Part shown: positions 51,553 to 59,048 of the stretch, piece by piece | Layout: each line of letters begins with the position of its first letter | Position numbering within the stretch: position 1 is the stretch's first letter | Assembly: GCA_030432255.1 (NCBI GenBank) | Contig: JAUIHS010000004.1 | Location: 124,001 to 188,000 of the forward strand | Direction of reading: 5' to 3' | Length of the DNA: 64,000 nt | Source: Phycisphaerae bacterium | GTDB lineage: Bacteria; Planctomycetota; Phycisphaerae; Phycisphaerales; UBA1924 | Position numbers and translations under genes: made by a program | Notes under the pieces: generated by a model | Told to the model about the DNA's origin: nothing | The model's input: only the letters and a program-made list of their open reading frames with translations | Databases searched by the model: none

Positions 51553-51825
51553 CTACTTCTTTCCCCGCGCCGAATGCGCAGCGCCGCCGTTGGAACTGAA
51601 GTCCATCACGACACCGACAATCAGAACGGCCAGCCAGATCCCGTGCAGTCCATTGCCGTAGGCATGGGCAAGCCCGTAAGCCACCGTTGTATAGGGCATG
51701 AGGAAGAAGCCGAGTATCGGCCACAGCATCGTCTGCCAGACGCCATTCAGAACGCCCATCAACCACAGGACGATCAGTGTCACCCGAGGCAGAAAGAACG
51801 CGAAGAGCACGGCAAGGCAAGGCAT
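51553..51825 (-). CDS. Small hydrophobic membrane protein
   Basis: 90 aa with two or three membrane segments (about 3-20 LAVLFAFFLPRVTLIVLWL, 25-45 and 58-75). Followed by a short polar tail ending SARGKK. No family was recognised. It sits 50 bases downstream of the pseudokinase gene on the same strand. Confidence 0.6.
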   Translation of the reverse strand: MPCLAVLFAFFLPRVTLIVLWLMGVLNGVWQTMLWPILGFFLMPYTTVAYGLAHAYGNGLHGIWLAVLIVGVVMDFSSNGGAAHSARGKK

Positions 51826-51875
51826 ATCTCAGGATCCTGGACCCGGACCAGCCACTCGCATTCCGGCTGTCGGAA

Positions 51876-52730
51876 TCACCAGCTTTTCCCGACACCGGGA
51901 ATCCGACGCAGCAGACCCGCCGCGCGCGTACGCACCGCCGGTTGCTCGGAGGACTCCGAAGCGCCGGTGGAGTCGGCGGACATCGGCAAGGCAGCGATCG
52001 CATCGGCGACGGAGAAGAATCCCGCGGACTCATCCAGCGCCGTCTCCAGCCACGCATCCCACGCGCGTGACAGGCGCTTCACAAGTCGACTCGCCGGGAT
52101 GCAGGGTGTCCCCGGCTCCAGTCCCGTGAGCAACCGGTACGCAATCACGCCCAGCGAATGAATCTCATCGCGCACGAGTTCCGCATCGCCCCGCTTCAGA
52201 CCCTGGGCCAGTCGCAGCACACACGGCAGTTCGATCATCACACTGCCATGCCGGTCGACAAGCAGTTCGTCAGCACGGAGCGGACCGTGGTACAGGCCGC
52301 GTTCGTGCAGATCACCCATCGCTTCCAGCGTGTGCAGGACCGCCCGTTCCGCTTCCGCCTGGCTCATCTGGCCGCCATCCTTCATCGGCAGCAGGCTGGC
52401 CAGCGTCACGAGGCCGTCATGATTGCCCGTGTACGGGCTGACAACCCACACGCGCCCGCCCTCACCTGAGGTCACGCGGTCGACGGGCAGCAGATGCGGA
52501 TGCGACAGCGACACGAGAGGCATCAGTCGTTCCCGCACCTCCAGCGGTGTCGACTCTTCGCGCCCCGCGCGCACGAGATACGCCGTCCACGGCTCACCGT
52601 GAGCGTCGCGCCCTTTCCAACGCCGCGCAGCGCGGCAGGCGGGCAACTCTTCCATCAGTGTCAGACCCTCAAGAACCGGCGCGGGCGCGCTGCGCTCCTT
52701 CCGGTTCGTCCGGGCGAATGGGTGCGTCAT
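51876..52730 (-). CDS. Protein-kinase-fold protein lacking catalytic residues (pseudokinase)
   Basis: About 284 aa (start 52730; a later ATG at 52655 is possible). The region about 35-235 follows a Ser/Thr kinase fold: VSLSHPHLLPVDRVT in the N-lobe, LASLLPMKDGGQMSQAEAERAVLHTLEAMGDLHERGLYHGPLR around the catalytic loop. The HRD Asp is missing (HGPL), the loop Asn is Glu (ADELLV) and DFG is ELP, so phosphotransfer is unlikely. LVRDEIHSLGVIAYRLLTG is the usual end of the C-lobe. It may act as a scaffold or regulator. Confidence 0.75.
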   Translation of the reverse strand: MTHPFARTNRKERSAPAPVLEGLTLMEELPACRAARRWKGRDAHGEPWTAYLVRAGREESTPLEVRERLMPLVSLSHPHLLPVDRVTSGEGGRVWVVSPYTGNHDGLVTLASLLPMKDGGQMSQAEAERAVLHTLEAMGDLHERGLYHGPLRADELLVDRHGSVMIELPCVLRLAQGLKRGDAELVRDEIHSLGVIAYRLLTGLEPGTPCIPASRLVKRLSRAWDAWLETALDESAGFFSVADAIAALPMSADSTGASESSEQPAVRTRAAGLLRRIPGVGKSW

Positions 52731-53050
52731 GCAACAGTTCCTGCAACATCCAACCTCGATGTGACCCGCGGCGATGTGCGTCCTGCATCGTAACCGCAAG
52801 CCTCCCCCGGCCGAGGCGGATGGAATGTCTCAACTCTTGGCGTCGGACGAGCGCCCGACATGCGTCCATTCTATCAGATCGGGTCAGAACCGGCGATTCA
52901 TGAAGAATCTGTTATACGGACTTTGTTCGCTGGGCCGGCCTCCCAACCCGCAAACCCCGTCCCGCACTCCGGGCACACCGACGCCCCCTCCAGGAAGAGC
53001 AGATTCCTCAGATGGTCGCCGCGCCGGATCACCCATCCAACATACCCGCA
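52731..53050. other. 320-base intergenic stretch
   Basis: Between two - strand genes. Holds the upstream region of the pseudokinase gene. CAACCCG/CAAACCC/CGTCCCG/CACTCCG (52945-52975) has a loose 7-base period. No coding or RNA gene was found; no terminator hairpin with a T-tract. Confidence 0.4.
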
Positions 53051-53989
53051 TCACCGCCACAGAAGCCACGGCGCCTTGCGAGGTCGTGCCCATTCCGGCA
53101 GGTCGATGGTCGCCGCGATCGCGTACTTCCGGTCCCACACGAGGTGCTTGTCGATCCGATCCAGCCAGTCCGCGGGGCGTTCGCGGTTCAACTCCGGTGC
53201 CGTCGCGAACCCCACCTGGAAGCGCGTCACGTACAGGCGCACACGCACACGCTCGCAGGATGCCGGGAATGACGCGGCACGGTAGGGGGAGTGCCGGATG
53301 TTGCCCGCCCCGCCCATGTTCAGCCAAACCGGGCCTTCCATCGCCGCACCGGCGCGATCCACCGGCGTGATCTCCGCCAGCAGCAGCGTGCCGTCATTGA
53401 TCGCCGGTGCCCGCACCGCGACGGCGCGACGCGGCCCCTCCGACTTCGGCGGTATCCACACCAACCGCTCATCGAATGCCGATGCGTCCCACACCAGGAC
53501 GTCCAGCAGCCGAAGCGATCGGCGTGTGAGCACCACCCGTTCATCCATCTCCAGGCCCGCCCACTGCACGTGCGACACCATCACGCCGTACGCATCGCGC
53601 TCAATCCACGTGGGGTCCTCCAGCGGCACAAGACGCATCAGCAGCCAGCGCGGCACGTCCTTCGGAAACGCCGCCACGCTCAGCGGCACCGCGGCAGTGC
53701 TCATCAGCAGCATCACGGCAAGGACAAGCCCGCCATGCCGACGCAGGATACGACCGCGCCGCCGCTCATCGATGTGCGCCTCACCGCCGCACTCCGGGCA
53801 CCGCTCATACGCATCCCACGCATAGCCGCAGCGGACGCAGGCGGGCGCCCGCAGTCTGAACGTGCGCAGCAGAACCCGGATCGAGCGCACGCCTACCGCC
53901 AGGCCGCACAGCAGCACGATCGATCCGGCAATGACAAGTTCGTGCAGCATGGACACAGTCTGACGGAAGACCTCCGTCGGGACCAGCAT
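53051..53989 (-). CDS. Membrane protein with zinc ribbon, unknown function
   Basis: About 312 aa. The ATG at 53989 is taken; the frame extends into the downstream end of the chemotaxis gene. Membrane segments at about 18-36 and 85-108. Between them CVRCGYAWDAYERCPECGGEA (two CxxC pairs) is a zinc ribbon of the type seen at the end of the 40764 protein. The C-terminal 190 residues are soluble and beta-rich. The role is unknown. Confidence 0.7.
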   Translation of the reverse strand: MLVPTEVFRQTVSMLHELVIAGSIVLLCGLAVGVRSIRVLLRTFRLRAPACVRCGYAWDAYERCPECGGEAHIDERRRGRILRRHGGLVLAVMLLMSTAAVPLSVAAFPKDVPRWLLMRLVPLEDPTWIERDAYGVMVSHVQWAGLEMDERVVLTRRSLRLLDVLVWDASAFDERLVWIPPKSEGPRRAVAVRAPAINDGTLLLAEITPVDRAGAAMEGPVWLNMGGAGNIRHSPYRAASFPASCERVRVRLYVTRFQVGFATAPELNRERPADWLDRIDKHLVWDRKYAIAATIDLPEWARPRKAPWLLWR

Positions 53990-54003
53990 CCTGATGTCGG
54001 TCG

Positions 54004-54714
54004 TTACGCGGCTGTTGCGCTCGCGCCATCTTCGGAAGACGATTGCGAACGGATCACGCCCCACACCCGCTCGATGACTTCCGCGGTCTCCTTCGCCGCT
54101 TCGTGCACCGCATCGACGTCATCGTGGATCCGACGCGTGGCGTCCGAGGTGCGATCGGCGAGGCCCTTGACCTCACCCGCAACGACTGCGAAACCGGCGC
54201 CCGCCTGACCGACGCGGGCCGCCTCGACCGAGGCGTTCAGCGCCAACAGGTTCGTCTGACGTGCAATGCCGCCGATCGTGTCCGACATGTCCCGGATGCC
54301 GCTGATCGTGCGACCCAGTTCTTCGGCAACCTGACGGGCACGCGTCACGTCATCCTCCAGGGCATGACGTTGCTTCGCGGCCGCCTGCAACTCACGGTCA
54401 TTGTCCGCCATGCTCTGCGTGGCGTCGTTGATGTCCTGCGCCGCCCGACCGAATGAGCCGAGCATCCCCTCCGGGAGCACGCGCCGGAAGAAGCGGCCTT
54501 CGCTCGCGAACTCCAGCGTCGCGGACGCCTCGCGCACGAATGCATCCGTCATGTCCAGCAGGTGGTTGATGCCGTGCAGCAGTTCAGCCATCTCGCTGCT
54601 CGAATCGATGTTCAGGATCCGTGCTTCCAGGTCGCCCTTGGCTGCGGCGCGGCACACGCGGATGCCCTCGGAGATCCAGTGCGATTCACGTCCATGACCA
54701 CATTGCTCAGACAC
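54004..54714 (-). CDS. Soluble chemotaxis signalling (MCP) protein
   Basis: 236 aa from GTG (AAGGGAC 8 bases before). There is no membrane segment. The N-terminal half is helical. The signalling part includes the MCP core [40 protein letters not shown] (about 153-192). The hairpin is short: residues after the tip end at about 236, so only a truncated bundle is present. It is 26 bases downstream of a PAS protein gene, so the pair may work as a split aerotaxis receptor. Confidence 0.85.
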   Translation of the reverse strand: MSEQCGHGRESHWISEGIRVCRAAAKGDLEARILNIDSSSEMAELLHGINHLLDMTDAFVREASATLEFASEGRFFRRVLPEGMLGSFGRAAQDINDATQSMADNDRELQAAAKQRHALEDDVTRARQVAEELGRTISGIRDMSDTIGGIARQTNLLALNASVEAARVGQAGAGFAVVAGEVKGLADRTSDATRRIHDDVDAVHEAAKETAEVIERVWGVIRSQSSSEDGASATAA

Positions 54715-54740
54715 ACCGACCGTCCCTTCTGATCATGGAC

Positions 54741-55298
54741 TCACGCTGCACGGGCGCGCGCACCCTTGTTGTTCAGCGCCAGCGAGAAGACCCATTCGTC
54801 GTACGACATGCCCTGCTGTTCCAGGAACTGCACCATGACGGGAAGCGACGCTTCCCACTGCTCCCTCGGCGTGCGGTGACGCTGCTCGACCTTGAGCAGT
54901 TCGCCGTACACCTTCTCGGCAGTCGCAATCGCATCACGCGCCGGCTTGCGCCGACTGGAGTGATATCCCACGATCCGCCCGTGGTGGTCGAGCGTCGGCG
55001 TCACATGCGCGAAGACCCAGTAATGATCACCGCTCTTACAGCGGTTGATCACGTACGCGAAGATCTCCTTCTTCGCTTCGATGGTCATCCACAGGTAGCG
55101 GAAGACGCAGCGCGGCATCCCCGGGTGACGCACGATGCTGTGCGCCTTGCCGAGCAGTTCCGATTCGGTGTACTGCGCAACGCGCTGGAACACCTTGTTG
55201 GCGTACGTGATGCGCCCCTTGGTGTCCGTCTTGCTGACGATGATCTCGTCTTCTTCGAATGTTCGCTCAACGCCCGTCAAGCTCGTCTCTCTCGCCAT
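54741..55298 (-). CDS. Aer-like PAS domain protein
   Basis: 185 aa from the ATG at 55298. The PAS domain (about 20-120) closely follows the E. coli Aer sensor: TESELLGKAHSIVRHPGMPRCVF, then NRCKSGDHYWVFAHVTPTLD. In Aer this domain binds FAD and reports redox state. The Trp of Aer in GEPWSG is Phe here (KEIFAYV), so cofactor binding should be tested. There is no transmembrane or HAMP part; the last 60 residues are a helical tail with a short Arg-rich end. Confidence 0.88.
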   Translation of the reverse strand: MARETSLTGVERTFEEDEIIVSKTDTKGRITYANKVFQRVAQYTESELLGKAHSIVRHPGMPRCVFRYLWMTIEAKKEIFAYVINRCKSGDHYWVFAHVTPTLDHHGRIVGYHSSRRKPARDAIATAEKVYGELLKVEQRHRTPREQWEASLPVMVQFLEQQGMSYDEWVFSLALNNKGARARAA

Positions 55299-55445
55299 GT
55301 ATCGAGAATCGGATGCCGGGGTCGGCAACTTGAGGGGCGATCGTTCACCGTATTCGGGGGCCTCTCCTCCGGTCAGGGGCCGGCCGGCATCTTTTCTCTC
55401 CTGTTGCTGAGAGATTCCCCTCTTCCACGCAGAGAAGGGGTGATC

Positions 55446-55470
55446 GGGCGGCACTCATCGTCTGCCGCCC
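55446..55470 (+). promoter_or_regulatory. Hairpin in the leader of the 55508 gene
   Basis: GGGCGGCA and TGCCGCCC pair over 8 bases with a 9-base loop, 37 bases before the ATG. A preceding 50-base stretch also has weak inverted pairs. It may affect translation or be a terminator for upstream transcription. Confidence 0.3.
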
Positions 55471-55507
55471 CCTCACACCTCACGAGTCTCAACAGGAATC
55501 GAAAGCC

Positions 55508-57223
55508 ATGCATCCCGCCATCTCCAACGTCGTCACCCTGCTCACCGCTTCAACCCTCGTTGCCGCCGCCGGCGCCAACGTTCAACTCCCTTTCCGGACC
55601 ATCGCTGTTTCCGGTGAAGCCGCACCCGATACCGCCGCTGACTTCACGGGCTTCGGTCTGCCGCGTCTGAATAACAACGGTGAAGTCGCCTTCTCCGCAT
55701 ACATCACTGGCGAAGTCGGCGTCTCCGGCATGTGGACCGACGGTTTCAACGGTCCCGGCAACCTCGAGCTCATCGTCCGCCAGGACCAGCCCATCCCCGG
55801 CGTCCCCGGCGCTTTCTGGGGCGAGTTCAATCCCACCTTCTACTCGCCCCTCATCAATGACAGCGGCACCGTCGCCTTCTCCGGCACGCAGGCCGGACCC
55901 GACTCCGACACCGTCATCTGCCGCAACACCGGCCTCGGCCTCGAAGTGCTCGCTGCCCGGGGCCTGGATGCCGGACTCGCACCCACCATCGAGTTCGACG
56001 ACGTCTCCAACCTGTTCAGCATGAATCAGAATGGCAAGGTCGCCTTCTCGGCACGCGTGGTCGGCGCGGGCATTTCAGAGGCCAACGACAACGGCATCTG
56101 GTCCGACATCAACGGTTCCCTGCTCCCCATCATGCGCGAAGGCAACCTGGCGCCGAGCGTCCCCGGATACACCTTCGGATCCAGCACTTCCACCATCCCG
56201 CTCATCACGGAGAGTGCGGTCGTCTTTCGTAACTACGTGAGCAACGGGCAGGATTCGCTCTGGAGCATCTGGCGCAACGAGAACGCGCTGCATACACCCA
56301 TCGCCGTCGAAGACCAGCAGACCGCCATCCTCGGCACCCTCTATGACGGTGTCAGCTACGGCCTGATCGGCTGCACCACCAACAACGACGGCGATGTGGC
56401 CTTCCCACAGCGATTCACATTCAACAACCAGGATCGCGCCACCATGTGGTACCACAACGGCGTGCAGACCGACTTCGCCGCCTTCGAAGACGGCAACGCA
56501 CCCGATGGACTCACCATCGCTCACATCCCCTCCCTCGGCGCATCCTTCAACGGCGCCGGCAGCTACGCCTTCCCCGTCTACCTCGACGGCGCCGGTGTCG
56601 ATCCCTCCAACGACAGCGGACACCTCATCTGCTACCCCGGCGGAGGCATGTCCTTCGCAATCCGCGAAGGTGACCCCGCTCCCGGACTCGCCGCCGGCGT
56701 CAGCTTCACCGGATTCAGCAGCAGCGGCATCACGCTCACCGACAACGGCACATACTTCGTCGCACACGCCATCGACGGACCCGGTATCAATCCCGATAGC
56801 GACTACGGACTCTGGGCATTCACCGCGCTCGACGGACTCCAACTCATCCTCAAGCAGGGCGACGACATCGAGATCAGGCCCAACGATGTCCGCACCATCA
56901 CCGACTTCAGATACAGCAAATCCACCGGTACACAGGAAGGGCGCGGCCGCGGCACGAACAACAACAACGAGATCGCGCTCCACCTGACCTTTGCCGACGA
57001 CAGCAGCGCAATCATCGTCATGCGGGTCCCCAACGGATGTCTCGGTGACGTCAACGGCGACTTCTTCGTCAACTTCACCGACCTGAACCTCCTCCTCGGC
57101 AACTGGGGCGAATCAGGTGACCCCGGCTTCATCGATGGTGATGTCGATTGCGACGGCGACGTTGACTTCGACGACCTTAACATCGTCCTCGCCAACTGGG
57201 CCACCAACTGCCTCCCGATCTGA
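55508..57223 (+). CDS. Secreted repeat protein with C-terminal dockerin-like module
   Basis: 571 aa, signal peptide VTLLTASTLVAAAGA. The body repeats units such as LPRLNNNGEVAFSAYI, LINDSGTVAFSGTQ and FSMNQNGKVAFSARV, a beta-propeller-like pattern (DUF7453-style choice-of-anchor repeats). The C-terminal 60 residues have two EF-hands (GDVNGDFFVNFTDLN, GDVDCDGDVDFDDLN), a dockerin-like module. Probably a surface-exposed binding protein. Confidence 0.82.
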   Translation: MHPAISNVVTLLTASTLVAAAGANVQLPFRTIAVSGEAAPDTAADFTGFGLPRLNNNGEVAFSAYITGEVGVSGMWTDGFNGPGNLELIVRQDQPIPGVPGAFWGEFNPTFYSPLINDSGTVAFSGTQAGPDSDTVICRNTGLGLEVLAARGLDAGLAPTIEFDDVSNLFSMNQNGKVAFSARVVGAGISEANDNGIWSDINGSLLPIMREGNLAPSVPGYTFGSSTSTIPLITESAVVFRNYVSNGQDSLWSIWRNENALHTPIAVEDQQTAILGTLYDGVSYGLIGCTTNNDGDVAFPQRFTFNNQDRATMWYHNGVQTDFAAFEDGNAPDGLTIAHIPSLGASFNGAGSYAFPVYLDGAGVDPSNDSGHLICYPGGGMSFAIREGDPAPGLAAGVSFTGFSSSGITLTDNGTYFVAHAIDGPGINPDSDYGLWAFTALDGLQLILKQGDDIEIRPNDVRTITDFRYSKSTGTQEGRGRGTNNNNEIALHLTFADDSSAIIVMRVPNGCLGDVNGDFFVNFTDLNLLLGNWGESGDPGFIDGDVDCDGDVDFDDLNIVLANWATNCLPI

Positions 57224-57259
57224 ATGACACGAACCAGCCATCTCCCTCCCTCTCAAAAC

Positions 57260-57296
57260 CACAAGCCCCGCGCGCACCGTCGCCGCGGGGTTTGTG
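57260..57296 (+). terminator. Intrinsic terminator after the 55508 gene
   Basis: CACAAGCCCCGCG pairs with CGCGGGGTTTGTG (one G-T pair) around an 11-base loop and is followed by TGTTTTC. Confidence 0.8.
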
Positions 57297-57348
57297 TGTT
57301 TTCGCGGGCATGCCAATGCCTGACCTCAAAGCTGAGCATCTGCAAAGC

Positions 57349-57354
57349 TACACT
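57349..57354 (+). promoter_or_regulatory. -10 box placed for a leaderless transcript
   Basis: TACACT ends 7 bases before the ATG at 57362, with no ribosome binding site between. The arrangement matches those at 37448 and 46495. Confidence 0.35.
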
Positions 57355-57361
57355 TTCCCCT

Positions 57362-57817
57362 ATGCCCCTCTATGTGCAGGTCATCCTCTTCTCAGTCATC
57401 GCGCTGGTGTGGATCTGGATTCCGACGATGTTCTTTCTCGGAACCTTCCTCGGCTGGTACGACCTGGCTCGCCACTTCCCGCGCGTCACGCCGCCGCGCG
57501 GTGCGCGGCATGGTTCGACGTCGTTTGTCCTGCCACCTTTCGGTCAGTACGCCAACATCGTGCAGTACGCGCGCGATGACGATTACCTGCACATCCGACT
57601 GCTGCCCATCTTTCTCTTTCATCAGCCGATGTCGATTCCGTGGGCGGAGATCGAAGTCATCGGGCCACACCCCAACCGGCCCGCCATGCTGATGACGCTC
57701 ATCAGGGGGCGCGATGCGCTCATTCCGGCGGCGTTGCTCGAAGAGGAACTCAGGATCCGAGGCGTGAGCGCCGGCGCGGATGCAGATGGGGACACCGGCT
57801 CGTCGCGCGAGACCTGA
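57362..57817 (+). CDS. Small membrane-anchored protein, unknown function
   Basis: 151 aa. An N-terminal membrane segment (about 5-28 VILFSVIALVWIWIPTMFFLGTFLG, no cleavage site) is followed by a soluble domain of about 110 residues with alternating strands (YLHIRLLPIFLFHQPMSIPW). No family was recognised. The ATG at 57362 is the first with a fitting -10 box. Confidence 0.65.
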   Translation: MPLYVQVILFSVIALVWIWIPTMFFLGTFLGWYDLARHFPRVTPPRGARHGSTSFVLPPFGQYANIVQYARDDDYLHIRLLPIFLFHQPMSIPWAEIEVIGPHPNRPAMLMTLIRGRDALIPAALLEEELRIRGVSAGADADGDTGSSRET

Positions 57818-57882
57818 GCCCGTCACCCAGGTTTCCCCATATTATCACATGAGAAAAAATCCCCGATTGCGGGCGTTTCCCC

Positions 57883-57910
57883 TTGAAACCCAGGCGCATG
57901 AAGGGATAAT
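57883..57910 (+). promoter_or_regulatory. Sigma-70 promoter with long leader to a sorting-tail protein gene
   Basis: TTGAAA, 16 bases, GATAAT: the best-looking promoter in this part of the window. The start point would be near 57917, about 330 bases before the ATG at 58248. Confidence 0.55.
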
Positions 57911-58247
57911 CATCGTCGCACAGCGAGTCCCGGACTAGGAACCCGGGCTTGCACAGGATGGAGTAGAGAAACACGTGAAGGCGTTCCCGACGAAGATCTG
58001 ATTCCCGGAGCAGGTGCTCAGGGTCCGTACGAGTCAAGCGGACCGGAGTCATCTGGCACATTCCCTGTGCTCGTCGGCCGTCAGGAAGAACAGCAGGACT
58101 GATCTGTGCCTCTGAACGCGCGTTGCGTTCCTGACCTGCTTGACACCAGGCGATGAACTTCACCGGAAACGTGTTCTCTTCCGCAACAAGTATGGGTGAC
58201 CCCGTCGCGCGATCGCTGCGCGCTGCGGGCACCGGAGGAGTTACGCA
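57911..58247 (+). other. Long structured leader region, about 330 bases
   Basis: Contains several GC hairpins (GAGTCCCGG with CCCGGGCTT near 57930; CCTG...CCAGG near 58130; GCGCG...CGCGC near 58205) and a 32-codon ORF at its end. No known riboswitch class matched by eye. It could hold a cis-regulatory RNA. Confidence 0.4.
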
Positions 58248-58251
58248 ATGA
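58153..58251 (+). CDS. Possible leader peptide overlapping the next start codon
   Basis: A 32-codon ORF (MNFTGNVFSSATSMGDP...) that ends in a TGA lying inside the ATGA of the downstream start. Such an overlap allows translational coupling. AGG is the only weak ribosome site before it. Coding capacity is unproven. Confidence 0.25.
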   Translation: MNFTGNVFSSATSMGDPVARSLRAAGTGGVTQ

Positions 58252-58916
58252 AGAACACCATGAACCTCACCCTCGTGATCGCCGCCGGCCTCGTGTCCGG
58301 TTCCGCCGCCAGTGGCGCCATGATCAACCCCGGCACGTACGTGCTCAACAACCACCCCGATGGCAGCGTGGCCACGCCGCACTACGGCTTCCGCCTCGAT
58401 GAGCTGTACGATGCCACCAGCGGTCACGACAACTTCACCTTCGACTTCGATCACATGTCCTCCAACATGCTGATGGATGTCACCGCCACCACGATCCATA
58501 TCTACGGTTCCGCCTACGGCGGACGCGATACCGGCGCCGGTTACGCCGCCGATATCTACGCCGGTGTGTACCACATCGACTTCACCTACAACGTCGGTGT
58601 CATGCCCGCACCCGGCGATGACGATGTCATCGTCGATGCCGACGGTCAGAACTTCGGCACCATCATGACCCCCCTCGGCGACACCATCGCCCTCGAGGAC
58701 AAGGCCGATGGCGGATACTCCTTCCGCCTCGGTGACGAAGACGACGACAATGGCCATCGCGGCTTCGCCGGCATCTCCGGCTGGGGCTGGGTCAACCACG
58801 GTGGCAACCCGCACGTCACCGCCTCCGACTGGATCTTCACGGCCAAGGTCCCGACCCCGGGCGCCGCTGCCCTCCTCGGCATCGGCCTCCTCGGCGCCAC
58901 CCGCCGTCGCCGCTGA
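58248..58916 (+). CDS. Secreted protein with Pro-x-Pro/poly-Arg sorting tail
   Basis: 222 aa; GGAGGAG lies 8 bases before the ATG. Signal peptide LVIAAGLVSGSAASGA. The middle is a beta-rich domain (YVLNNHPDGSVATPHYGF, DDDVIVDADGQNFG) without a named family. The C-terminal VPTPGAAALLGIGLLGATRRRR (last 22 residues) is a PEP-CTERM-like signal; exosortase processing is likely. Confidence 0.82.
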   Translation: MKNTMNLTLVIAAGLVSGSAASGAMINPGTYVLNNHPDGSVATPHYGFRLDELYDATSGHDNFTFDFDHMSSNMLMDVTATTIHIYGSAYGGRDTGAGYAADIYAGVYHIDFTYNVGVMPAPGDDDVIVDADGQNFGTIMTPLGDTIALEDKADGGYSFRLGDEDDDNGHRGFAGISGWGWVNHGGNPHVTASDWIFTAKVPTPGAAALLGIGLLGATRRRR

Positions 58917-58966
58917 GCGGCACCCTCGCGTCTCTCTCGACGCATTTCTCTGAGTTGATCTTCCTC

Positions 58967-58995
58967 AAAGGGCGGACCATGAAGGTCCGCCCTTT
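58967..58995 (+). terminator. Intrinsic terminator after the 58248 gene
   Basis: AAAGGGCGGACC and GGTCCGCCCTTT pair perfectly over 12 bases with a 5-base loop, followed by GTTCATTG. A strong hairpin with a weak T-tract. Confidence 0.8.
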
Positions 58996-59010
58996 GTTCA
59001 TTGCACCAGT

Positions 59011-59048
59011 GCCCCAACCCCCAACCCCGAAACCTAACCCCCAACCTC
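59011..59048 (-). repeat. Heptamer array (GGTTGGG) across the histidine kinase stop, G-quadruplex capable
   Basis: The sense strand reads GTTGGGG GTTAGGT TTCGGGG TTGGGGG TTGGGGC with the stop codon TAG inside the second unit. Four runs of at least four G with loops of 9, 2 and 2 bases. The last residues of the kinase (EEVGG) are encoded by the repeat. Confidence 0.65.

Noticed and set aside
55299-55507. A riboswitch in the leader of the 55508 gene
   Set aside because: There are hairpins but no match to TPP, glycine, cobalamin or c-di-GMP aptamer cores on either strand.
57750-58814. A 354-codon - strand frame across the 58248 leader and gene
   Set aside because: Val/Gly/Asp-rich shadow of the sorting-tail gene; the + strand gene has a ribosome site, signal peptide and tail.
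2811-59048. Heptamer arrays as CRISPR or VNTR typing repeats
   Set aside because: Units are 7 bases, degenerate, with no spacers and no cas genes. They differ from locus to locus.
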